Source of the DNA: Vibrio atypicus
GTDB lineage: Bacteria; Pseudomonadota; Gammaproteobacteria; Enterobacterales; Vibrionaceae
Direction: 5' to 3'
NCBI RefSeq assembly: GCF_009811315.1
Contig: NZ_BLID01000001.1
Coordinates: 806,001 to 870,000 of the forward strand
Length of the DNA: 64,000 bases
The translations under genes were made by a program, and so were the position numbers. The notes beneath the pieces were generated by a model that worked only from the letters and a program-made list of their open reading frames with translations, had not been told where the DNA came from and did no database searches. Below, one piece after another: positions 8,567-16,200 of the stretch (position 1 is its first letter; each line of letters opens with the position of its first letter).

Positions 8567-10153
8567 ATGTTGAACAAGACACTGATTTCGCAGCTTGTAT
8601 TTTCCAGCCTATCAGGGGTGATGCTTGTAGGCTGCGCAAGTACTGCAGATACCACGGATGCCTCATTTATAACCGGTAAAAAGCCAGTAGAGTTACAGCA
8701 AACGCCAATAACACCAAGCGATAAGTGGAAACTATCTTGGCAAGATGATTTTGAAGGCGATCGAATTAATCCGCGTTACTGGTCATTTGAACAAAACTGC
8801 TGGGGAGGAGGAAACAACGAACAACAATGCTATACCGATAGCGATAAGAATGCGTTCGTGAAAGATGGTTTGCTCCATATTGTCGCAAGAAAAGAGTCTT
8901 TTACGGGCCCTGACAACCCAGAAGGCGTAGAGGGTGGAGCAAGCAAAACACTTCCTTATACGTCGGCGAGATTAAGAACCAAAGGAAAGCGCGACCAAAA
9001 ATATGGACGCTTTGAAGTTCGCGCTAAGCTTCCTTCTGGACAAGGTACTTGGCCCGCTATTTGGATGTTACCAACAGACAGCAAATATGGCACTTGGGCA
9101 GCATCGGGTGAAATTGACATTCTGGAAGCTGTAAACCTGAAAACTCAGTCTGATGCACCTGGAGCAAAACCGGGAGAGGAAGAAAACCGCATCCACGCTA
9201 CCTTACACTATGGTAAAGCCTGGCCAGATAATGCGAGTAGTGGTTTGGGGGTGACGCTGCCTAATGGGATCAACCCAGCGGATGATTTCCATACTTATGC
9301 AATAGAGTGGGAAGAGGGCGAAATCAGATGGTATGTCGATAACATTCACTACGCGACACAGACTCACGAAGGTTGGTACTCTCAATTCGAGCAAGAAGGA
9401 CAGCTCGTTAATGCAGATAGTTTGGCGCCATTCAATGAGAAATTCCATTTGCTACTGAATGTTGCTGTCGGTGGATCTTGGGCGGCTAATGCGAATGAAA
9501 AAGGCGTGAATGCCGATATTTTCCCTCAGACAATGTTGGTCGATTATGTGAAAGCGTACCGCTGTTCGGTTGATCGTTGGAAAGGCAAAGGCTGCAGCGC
9601 GAAATCGGAAGAAGCGACCTTGGTTAAAGGTAATCAGCCTCCAGCTATTTTGGTTCAAGATGACAGTTATGCCGATGGCCCTGAGCTGAACGTTTTTATG
9701 GACTCACTCAATGGAAGCCTTGCCTATGGCAGTTATGATCCAACCGATATTGTTGAATATCAAGAGGTTGAAGAGCCAGGCCGCGGAAAAGTATTGTCTA
9801 TCTCGAAACAAAATGGTGGCGGCAATATCTATTTCCGCTCTCCTACGACAGATATCAGCCATTGGTTAGACTCGGGTCAACTCAGTTTTGATATCAAAGT
9901 TGATCAAATAGCAGAAGGTGTTGAACTGGTGATCAAAATGGATAGCGGCTGGCCAGCGACTAGTGACATGACCGTTCCTTTGAACAATACGTCTGAGTGG
10001 CAAACCGTATCGTTGTCTGTTGCCGATATTATTGCTGGAGGGAATCGCTATGTATCAGGAAGTGCAGATCCCGCCAATATTAATAACTTACTGGTTTTTG
10101 AGCCAACAGGCGCGATGGAGTTTTCTTTGGATAACATCCGCATGAGCAAGTAG
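8567..10153 (+). CDS. GH16 endo-beta-1,3-glucanase (laminarinase) lipoprotein
   Basis: 528 residues with a lipoprotein signal (VMLVG-C23). The family 16 catalytic motif EIDILE is at residues 182-187, with Glu182 as nucleophile and Glu187 as acid/base. Other family features are WSFEQNCWGGGNNEQQCY near the N-terminus of the catalytic domain, FEVRAKLPSGQGTWPAIWMLP, and the late LLLNVAVGGSWAAN. The insertion pattern matches laminarinases rather than agarases or carrageenases. From about residue 360 a second module (LNVFMDSLNGSLAYGSYDP to the end) looks like the same kind of C-terminal beta-sandwich seen in the GH17 neighbour. ATG 8567 follows GTAAGGAC. It is expected to cut laminarin at the surface and feed the porin. 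A strong terminator follows. Confidence 0.95.
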   Translation: MLNKTLISQLVFSSLSGVMLVGCASTADTTDASFITGKKPVELQQTPITPSDKWKLSWQDDFEGDRINPRYWSFEQNCWGGGNNEQQCYTDSDKNAFVKDGLLHIVARKESFTGPDNPEGVEGGASKTLPYTSARLRTKGKRDQKYGRFEVRAKLPSGQGTWPAIWMLPTDSKYGTWAASGEIDILEAVNLKTQSDAPGAKPGEEENRIHATLHYGKAWPDNASSGLGVTLPNGINPADDFHTYAIEWEEGEIRWYVDNIHYATQTHEGWYSQFEQEGQLVNADSLAPFNEKFHLLLNVAVGGSWAANANEKGVNADIFPQTMLVDYVKAYRCSVDRWKGKGCSAKSEEATLVKGNQPPAILVQDDSYADGPELNVFMDSLNGSLAYGSYDPTDIVEYQEVEEPGRGKVLSISKQNGGGNIYFRSPTTDISHWLDSGQLSFDIKVDQIAEGVELVIKMDSGWPATSDMTVPLNNTSEWQTVSLSVADIIAGGNRYVSGSADPANINNLLVFEPTGAMEFSLDNIRMSK

Positions 10154-10181
10154 CAAAACGCGAAGAATAATACTTTGGCCT

Positions 10182-10210
10182 ATACCGCGCATCTAGCGCG
10201 GTATTTTTTT
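10182..10210 (+). terminator. Intrinsic terminator after the GH17-GH16 operon
   Basis: ATACCGCGC, 5-nt loop, GCGCGGTAT, then a run of seven T. Confidence 0.9.
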
Positions 10211-10246
10211 GTTCAATGATCGTATGCATTCTGTGATCAATCCACA

Positions 10247-10262
10247 AAGAAAGCGGTTTCTT
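10247..10262. promoter_or_regulatory. Operator palindrome 5, distal site upstream of the porin
   Basis: AAGAAAGCGGTTTCTT, one base off the palindrome; about 200 bp before the porin start. The centre-to-centre distance to site 6 is 173 bp, almost the same as between sites 3 and 4 (174 bp). Confidence 0.75.
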
Positions 10263-10419
10263 TGTGATCTAATTAACTTTATGTATGGGTTGTTGATGAG
10301 TATTCTAGCGTCAATCCGAACATGATTAGCAACCCCGTCTTCAAAAGAGTCGTTTTAAGCTCTTCTGAATTCCCTACACCTTGAATGCTGCTTGTCTTTG
10401 GATTTTTTAATCACAATAA

Positions 10420-10435
10420 AAGAAAGCGCTTTCTT
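10420..10435. promoter_or_regulatory. Operator palindrome 6 (perfect), proximal to the porin
   Basis: AAGAAAGCGCTTTCTT, 27 bp before the porin ATG. The gap 10154-10462 holds the terminator, two operators and presumably the porin promoter; no gene is seen. Confidence 0.8.
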
Positions 10436-10462
10436 TGGGCGCGTAAATAACATGGAGTTACT

Positions 10463-11791
10463 ATGAAACTGTCTAAGCTTACTCTTGCCTGCCTTATCGC
10501 AACGACTGGAGTCACCTCATTACCTGCATTTGCTGAGAAATCTGAAGGATTTGAATTCCACGGTTACTTTCGTGCTGGCGTTTTATATAGCAAAAACGAC
10601 GATTTTAAACGTGCAAAATTTCCTGCATCAAAGGAGCGTCTAGGTCGTTTGGGCGTTGAGTCTGATAGCCATTTTGAGTTGGCGCTGCAAAAGAATTTTG
10701 TGAACGATGCTGGCCAAAAGATTCGTATTAAAACGCGTGCTGCTGCGGATAACGCTCAATACGCAACCAACCAATTAGGGGCGAACGCGGATGCAACAAA
10801 CAGCGAAATCGGTATGGCTGAAACCTTTGTTGAATTTGAAGGTGTAACAGATAGCGGTGTTGTTTGGGGTGGTAAGCGTTTTTACGGTAAAGATAACTAC
10901 ATCTTCATGACTGACTTTTTCTACACGGATATGTCAGGTACAGGTGTAGGTATTGAGGGTGTTGAGTTAGGCGGAAACAAATGGGACTTCGCTTATATCG
11001 CAAGTGATGATTCTGGGGACACAGGTTTCTGGGGTGATGGTAACAATATCATGCACGCTCTTCACGCAGGTGTGAACTTTGGTAGCGTTGAATTACATGC
11101 AATGGCGAAGTTCATGCCAGACAATATGGTGGATTTAGGCTTTGGCGCTGGTGAAGAATCATTTGCTGAGAATGGCTATGAAATGACTGCTATCGTGCAT
11201 TCGGATTCCGTGTTTGGCCTTTCTGATAAGGGTTTCACGAAATACATTGCGCAAGCGGGTAAAGGACTTGGCTCTGGCAACTTATTAGGCGGTACGATTA
11301 CCACTTACAACACCTACAAGCCGGGCAGCGACTACCAAAGCTGGCTAACAACGGGTACTGGTTGTGGCACATCATGTGTTAAGGCTGTTGAAGACAATGA
11401 CACTTCTTTCCGTGCTTTAGCTTGGGGTGGTTATTTCTTTGAAAATGGCGTGAACGTCTTCCACTCTATTCAAACGCAATACAATGATTTTGACAATGGC
11501 GCGAGTGATGGTTGGGTTTCCGCTATGGTTCGTCCAACGTTCCCAATCTCTGATAACTTCTTTATCGCGACAGAAGCAGGCTACATGTTTAACTACGAAG
11601 ATCGTAACGGCGAGAAAGCTGACTCATACGATTACAAGCTGACTATCGCTCCAACGATGGTGGTGAGTTCTGGTTTCGGGCCTAATCCAGAAATCCGCTT
11701 ACTTGCCTCTTACCTAGATGGTGAAGATCGTGATGGTAACGGTAAGGATGGAGACTTCATCGTAGGTATCCAAGCGGACATGTGGTGGTAA
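10463..11791 (+). CDS. LamB/maltoporin-family outer-membrane porin
   Basis: 442 residues with a signal peptide ending LPAFA-EK (cleavage about residue 24). The mature protein starts with the family's first strand (GFEFHGYFRAGVLYS), continues with alternating beta-strand segments and ends DFIVGIQADMWW with the C-terminal aromatic expected of outer-membrane barrels. Length (about 418 mature) fits the 18-strand maltoporin type. LamB relatives in marine bacteria pass maltodextrin, sucrose, beta-glucosides or other oligosaccharides. Two glucan-locus operators precede it, the nearest 27 bp away, so it is inferred to admit laminari-oligosaccharides into the periplasm for the ABC importer. ATG follows GGAG. 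Confidence 0.92.
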   Translation: MKLSKLTLACLIATTGVTSLPAFAEKSEGFEFHGYFRAGVLYSKNDDFKRAKFPASKERLGRLGVESDSHFELALQKNFVNDAGQKIRIKTRAAADNAQYATNQLGANADATNSEIGMAETFVEFEGVTDSGVVWGGKRFYGKDNYIFMTDFFYTDMSGTGVGIEGVELGGNKWDFAYIASDDSGDTGFWGDGNNIMHALHAGVNFGSVELHAMAKFMPDNMVDLGFGAGEESFAENGYEMTAIVHSDSVFGLSDKGFTKYIAQAGKGLGSGNLLGGTITTYNTYKPGSDYQSWLTTGTGCGTSCVKAVEDNDTSFRALAWGGYFFENGVNVFHSIQTQYNDFDNGASDGWVSAMVRPTFPISDNFFIATEAGYMFNYEDRNGEKADSYDYKLTIAPTMVVSSGFGPNPEIRLLASYLDGEDRDGNGKDGDFIVGIQADMWW

Positions 11792-11813
11792 TTGACTAAC
11801 GAGCGCTAACTAA

Positions 11814-11853
11814 GAAGGTATTTTGTGGCCAAGTGCCGATACCTTCCTTTTTT
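11814..11853 (+). terminator. Intrinsic terminator after the porin gene
   Basis: GAAGGTAT (11814-11821) and ATACCTTC (11839-11846) pair around a 17-nt loop, followed by a T-run. Confidence 0.7.
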
Positions 11854-11928
11854 CATTATATCCTTTTGTGTTGCAACTGTTCAGGCACACATTTTCCTCT
11901 GATAAAGGGTTTGCTCCTATTTATCACC

Positions 11929-12810
11929 TTAGCCGCTATTATTAGCGGCTTTTTTTATGTCATCTCTTGGTGTGATCTGAAAGCGCTGTTTATAACATTT
12001 AGAGAAGTAATTGCTGTCACTAAAACCTGACGACTCCGCGATAGTTTGCACAGAGGACAGCTTTTCTTTGGTGATCAAATTGCGAGCGTAGGTTAATTGT
12101 AATTGGCGAAGATAGTGATTAGGGGAAGAATCTAAGTATTGTTTAAACAGTCTTTCTAACTGACGCTGACTGATAAAAGCCGCTTGTGCAACTTGTTCGG
12201 AAGATAGGTCGCAACGCGTATAATGTTGCTCCAGATAGACCATAGCTCTGCTTAGGGCGAGAGCTGTTTTAGGCTCATCTTGTTTTTGCTCAGCATACGT
12301 CCTGGCCAGCGTGACAATAAGTTGTTGCATCAAACTACTGATCATGACTTCAAATCCAACATCACCCGTTTCATACTCGACTCTAATAGATTCAAGCATC
12401 AATTTGACTCTAGTCAGCTGGTCTGGGGTGAGGGTTAGTTTAGCCCTATATTCGCTGGTCTGCCGTGCTATTGGTTCGATCTTAAACAGGGCATGGTAGC
12501 CAGATAGCGCCCGCATTGAAGGGAGCTCAAAAAATGGTGCGGTTGCATCAAACATTAAGTTGATCAGCTTGAGGCCTTTGACGTCTTTAAAGCCATGTTC
12601 AGTTTCACCATTGATGACAAACACGTCACCAGCTGTCAATGGATATTCGTAGTCTGAAACGAGATGTTTTCCGCTTCCTTCAACAACCAGAAACAATTCG
12701 GAAAAGTCATGTTTGTGTAGAGCGAAGTCTGATTGGTGGTCACCATCGACAAACGCAAAACTTAAGTGCTGATGACGCTGATGTGAGCGGAGTCTATATC
12801 GCACAGTCAT
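11929..12810 (-). CDS. AraC-family transcriptional regulator, cupin plus AraC helix-turn-helix
   Basis: 293 residues. The N-terminal half is a cupin-like ligand domain with HKHDFSELFLVVEGSGKH (about 32-49) and GDVFVINGETEHGF, as in RhaS/RhaR relatives. The C-terminal 100 residues hold two helix-turn-helix units (LSSEQVAQAAFISQRQLERL and VQTIAESSGFSDSNYFSKCY). It is divergent from the GH3 gene across about 140 bp and is the best candidate to activate that gene, which lacks the 16-bp operator seen elsewhere in the locus (inference). The last codons lie inside a hairpin that acts as a rightward terminator. The effector is unknown; a sugar is expected for the subfamily. Confidence 0.9.
   Translation of the reverse strand: MTVRYRLRSHQRHQHLSFAFVDGDHQSDFALHKHDFSELFLVVEGSGKHLVSDYEYPLTAGDVFVINGETEHGFKDVKGLKLINLMFDATAPFFELPSMRALSGYHALFKIEPIARQTSEYRAKLTLTPDQLTRVKLMLESIRVEYETGDVGFEVMISSLMQQLIVTLARTYAEQKQDEPKTALALSRAMVYLEQHYTRCDLSSEQVAQAAFISQRQLERLFKQYLDSSPNHYLRQLQLTYARNLITKEKLSSVQTIAESSGFSDSNYFSKCYKQRFQITPRDDIKKAANNSG
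11932..11957 (+). terminator. Second rightward terminator, overlapping the 3' end of the AraC gene
   Basis: GCCGCTA, short loop, TAGCGGC, then seven T on the plus strand. It backs up the porin terminator and lies within the antisense of the last AraC codons. Confidence 0.75.
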
Positions 12811-12952
12811 GTCGTTAATTTCCTTCTAATTGTCGCTTTATTAGGAGAATAGCGAAGAAATTGAGCATACTATTTTTGTTATTGAAAGCACAGTGAATCA
12901 TTCATAACGAATGGCTCAGTCGCCTTGTCTTTAACTCATCGTGTGGTTGATT

Positions 12953-15742
12953 ATGCAAAACGATCAAATTCAACAAGCTCAATTTCAGTTGGCCCCAGTC
13001 AGTCGTCAAGCGGCGTCGGAAGGGATTGTATTACTTAAAAATGATAATAATAGTTTGCCACTCTTACCTGAGGATTGCGTGTCCTTGTTTGGCCGATGCC
13101 AGATTAATACATATCGCAGTGGAACGGGTTCCGGTGGAGCTGTAAATGTTCCGTACTCGGTGAGTGCTCTAGAGGGTATTGATCTTAATCCATCGATTAC
13201 CATCAACCTTCAATTGGTTTCTATTTATCAAGACTGGGTAAATCAGCACCCATTTGATGATGGCGGTGGCGGTTGGGCTGCTGAACCTTGGTTTCAAAAA
13301 GAGATGCCGCTAAGTGATGAGTTAGTCGAGTCTGCGGCGAACACGTCAAATAAGGCGGTTGTGTTTATTGGACGAACTGCGGGTGAAGACCAAGATAATA
13401 AAGACGTTGCGGGTAGCTACCGTTTGACTGAGCTAGAAGAGTCAATGCTCGTTAAGGTTTGCCGATATTTTGAGTGCGTAATTGTCGTCATGAACGTTAC
13501 CAATATTATGGATATGTCTTGGCTTAATACGCTAGAAGGTCATCAATCTATAAAAGCGGTCATGTACAACTGGGCAGCAGGAATGGAAGCAGGTCATGCG
13601 TTGGCCGATATTCTATCTGGCGAGGAATCACCAAGTGGCCGACTCACTGACACGATTGCTTATCAAATTGAAGATTATCCTTCTTCGGCAAACTTTGGTG
13701 ACAAAAAATACAACGTCTACCAAGAAGATATTTATGTTGGTTATCGTTACTTTGAAACCTTTGCACCAGAAAAAGTCCAATTTGAGTTTGGTTCAGGGCT
13801 ATCTTATACCCAATTTAACCAGCAATTAGTCGAACACCGAGTTAAAGATCACGAAGGTAGCAAACAATTCGAGTTTGATATTGAAGTGACCAATATCGGC
13901 GATCTCTATAGCGGGAAAGAGGTAGTTCAACTTTACCTAGAGGCTCCACAAGGTAAATTGGGTAAGCCTAGCCGTGTGCTGATCGCGTTTGCAAAAACTA
14001 AGAAACTTGCGCCTAGTGAGTCTCAGTTGATCAGCATAACGGTCCCTATTTCCCACTTAGCGTCATACGACGACAGTGGGGTGACTGACCATCGTAGTTG
14101 TTACGTAGTTGAAGCTGGCGACTATCATTTTTATAGCGGTGGAAGCGTACACCAAGCCCAGCCTATTTACGCGACATGGCATCTTCCTCATATTCAAGTG
14201 GTTGAGCAGCTCCAAGAAGCATGTGCGCCAATTCAGTCTTTTGAAAGAATTAAGCCGACATCAAGAAACGATCAAGGCAGCTATCAAGCTGGTTTTGAAG
14301 TTACGCCACAGCGTCGTGTTGACTTAGCTGACCGAGTTATTGCTTCATTGCCGCAAGCGCTAGAATTGACAGGGGATGTCGGAATCAAGCTGGCTGATGT
14401 CTATTCAGGATCAGCTTCACTTGAGGGTTTTGTTGGCCAAATGTCACCAGAGCAAATGGCTACATTAGTGCGTGGAGAAGGCATGTGTAGCCCAAAAGTC
14501 ACGCCGGGTACAGCGGCTGCATTTGGTGGTGTTTCAGATGGTCTATTTCAGTTGGGTATTCCTATTGCGGCTGCTGCAGATGGGCCGTCTGGTATTCGAA
14601 TGGACAGCGGCCACAAAGCAACTCAAGTGCCTATTGGAACATTGCTAGGCTGTACTTGGAACCGAGAGTTAAACGAAGAACTGTTCTATTTGATCGGTCA
14701 GGAACTAAGAGCCAATCATATTGATACGTTACTTGGCCCAGGCATTAACATTCATCGTCACCCTTTAAATGGTCGAAATTTTGAGTATTTCTCTGAAGAT
14801 CCTTATTTAACGGGCATCATGGCTTCTGCTCAAACAGTTGGCTTAGCGCGAGCCGGAGTTTCAGGAACGATTAAGCATTTTGCAGCGAATGATCAAGAAA
14901 CTGCTCGAGTGGATGTGGATAGCATCATGTCTGAACGTGCATTGCGAGAAGTTCATGTGAAGCCATTTGAAATGGCGGTTAAACATGGCAAAGCCAGCAC
15001 AATCATGACTTCTTATAATCCAGTGAACGGCCATTGGGCAGCGTCTAACTATGACTTGAATACAACATTGTTGCGTCAAGAGTGGGGATTCAGTGGGATA
15101 GTGATGACGGACTGGTGGGCGAAAATGAACGATCCAATAGAGGCGGGCGAAGAGAGTAAGACCTTCACCTCATATATGTTGCGTGCACAGAATGACCTTT
15201 ACATGGTAGTTGAAAATGATGGGGCTGAGCGTAATGCGATGCAAGATGACACCTTGTCGGCATTGAATGAGGGAAGGTTGACTCTCGGAGAGCTACAGCG
15301 AAGTGCGATGAATATTTGTCGATTCATCATAAATGCGCCAGTGATGGAAAGACCATTAGAAGCGTATGAACCGATTAAGACATTTAAACCGAAAGCGACA
15401 AAGCTTGTTGAGGAAACACCAACTCAAACTGTTTATGTTGCCAATAGGCCGATGGAGCTGAATGCCTCGACTCAAGTAACCTTTGATATCGCTGTAAATG
15501 AAGCTGGCATTTATCGGTGCCAAGCAGCAATGAGGTATGAGAGAGATGCGTTAGCACAGTCTTCGTGCAGCTTATCTATCAATGACCTGTTCAGCATGAG
15601 TTTCCCAATTCATGGTACAGATGGCACTACGCAACAAGTCGAAGGACTAGAAGTTAAGTTAGATAAAGGCCTCTATACATTTTCGATAGATTTTGTGAAA
15701 CCAGGAGCCATATTAGAGGTTTTACATTTAAATAAAGTGTAA
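12953..15742 (+). CDS. GH3 beta-glucosidase with permuted domain order, cytoplasmic
   Basis: 929 residues from ATG 12953 (a GTG at 12941 would add four; neither has a strong ribosome site). There is no signal peptide. The usual GH3 order is reversed: the alpha/beta C-domain comes first (EGIVLLKNDNNSLPLLP near residue 30), then the fibronectin-III-like domain (EVVQLYLEAPQGKLGKPSR, about 325), and last the TIM-barrel domain (from about 495) with DGPSGIRM, GPGINIHRHPLNGRNFEYFS, KHFAAND and the nucleophile in VMTDWW (Asp about 720). A final module of about 100 residues (MELNASTQVTFDIAVNEAG onward) looks like a small beta-sandwich. Some rumen-bacterial GH3 enzymes share this reversed order. It should hydrolyse imported laminaribiose or longer oligosaccharides to glucose. 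Confidence 0.93.
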   Translation: MQNDQIQQAQFQLAPVSRQAASEGIVLLKNDNNSLPLLPEDCVSLFGRCQINTYRSGTGSGGAVNVPYSVSALEGIDLNPSITINLQLVSIYQDWVNQHPFDDGGGGWAAEPWFQKEMPLSDELVESAANTSNKAVVFIGRTAGEDQDNKDVAGSYRLTELEESMLVKVCRYFECVIVVMNVTNIMDMSWLNTLEGHQSIKAVMYNWAAGMEAGHALADILSGEESPSGRLTDTIAYQIEDYPSSANFGDKKYNVYQEDIYVGYRYFETFAPEKVQFEFGSGLSYTQFNQQLVEHRVKDHEGSKQFEFDIEVTNIGDLYSGKEVVQLYLEAPQGKLGKPSRVLIAFAKTKKLAPSESQLISITVPISHLASYDDSGVTDHRSCYVVEAGDYHFYSGGSVHQAQPIYATWHLPHIQVVEQLQEACAPIQSFERIKPTSRNDQGSYQAGFEVTPQRRVDLADRVIASLPQALELTGDVGIKLADVYSGSASLEGFVGQMSPEQMATLVRGEGMCSPKVTPGTAAAFGGVSDGLFQLGIPIAAAADGPSGIRMDSGHKATQVPIGTLLGCTWNRELNEELFYLIGQELRANHIDTLLGPGINIHRHPLNGRNFEYFSEDPYLTGIMASAQTVGLARAGVSGTIKHFAANDQETARVDVDSIMSERALREVHVKPFEMAVKHGKASTIMTSYNPVNGHWAASNYDLNTTLLRQEWGFSGIVMTDWWAKMNDPIEAGEESKTFTSYMLRAQNDLYMVVENDGAERNAMQDDTLSALNEGRLTLGELQRSAMNICRFIINAPVMERPLEAYEPIKTFKPKATKLVEETPTQTVYVANRPMELNASTQVTFDIAVNEAGIYRCQAAMRYERDALAQSSCSLSINDLFSMSFPIHGTDGTTQQVEGLEVKLDKGLYTFSIDFVKPGAILEVLHLNKV

Positions 15743-15762
15743 GTGAGCTTATGTAGTCACAG

Positions 15763-15790
15763 AGCCCTTGTAGAAATACAGGGGCTTTTT
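15763..15790 (+). terminator. Intrinsic terminator after the GH3 gene
   Basis: AGCCCTTGTA, GAAA loop, TACAGGGGCT, then five T. Confidence 0.88.
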
Positions 15791-15895
15791 GTTGAGTGAC
15801 ATATAATTAACTCGTGAACAATTTGGGTTTAAACGCAATAAATGCGCGCTTAACTATTTATAAAATCAATGAGAACAAAGAGTTAAGGGTGAGAT

Positions 15896-16183
15896 ATGAA
15901 CAGTAAAAATAAGGCAATAGCAGCAGGAATTATATTTGGTTTTACCTTGTTGATGATGCAACTAGACGTTGGTGGGATATTTATGTTTCTTGCTTCTGTT
16001 ATGGCGTTTTTTACCTGCGCGTTACAGTCTGTGATGCACATTATGGGATACAAGGATGGAGACGCCTTTCGAGTCTACGAGGACTCAGAGAACATAGAAG
16101 CCGAAGCACTAGCTAATGTATTTAAGAATAAGAAAGAGTGTCAGGAGGAGATAAACAAAAGGCCCGGAAGACCGGACCTTTAA
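15896..16183 (+). CDS. Small membrane protein of unknown function
   Basis: 95 residues with an acceptable ribosome site (AAGGGTGAGAT). Two hydrophobic stretches, about residues 7-24 and 27-50, suggest a membrane hairpin; the C-terminal half is charged and acidic in part (YEDSENIEAEALANVF). I recognise no family. Its last codons run through the hairpin that terminates the convergent carrier gene, so its end (GRPDL) is dictated by that stem. It lies between the glucan locus and the osmoprotectant genes and belongs clearly to neither. A real gene is likely but not certain. Confidence 0.55.
   Translation: MNSKNKAIAAGIIFGFTLLMMQLDVGGIFMFLASVMAFFTCALQSVMHIMGYKDGDAFRVYEDSENIEAEALANVFKNKKECQEEINKRPGRPDL
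16158..16181 (-). terminator. Intrinsic terminator after the BCCT gene
   Basis: AAAGGCCCGG, AAGA loop, CCGGACCTTT with one mismatch; on the minus strand it is followed by a T-rich tail. Confidence 0.7.
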
Positions 16184-16200
16184 TATCTAGATAGGTGGAG

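Noticed and set aside
10226..10270. CRP box near the porin (TGTGA followed by CACA)
   Set aside because: Half-site spacing is off by one and the second half is incomplete.
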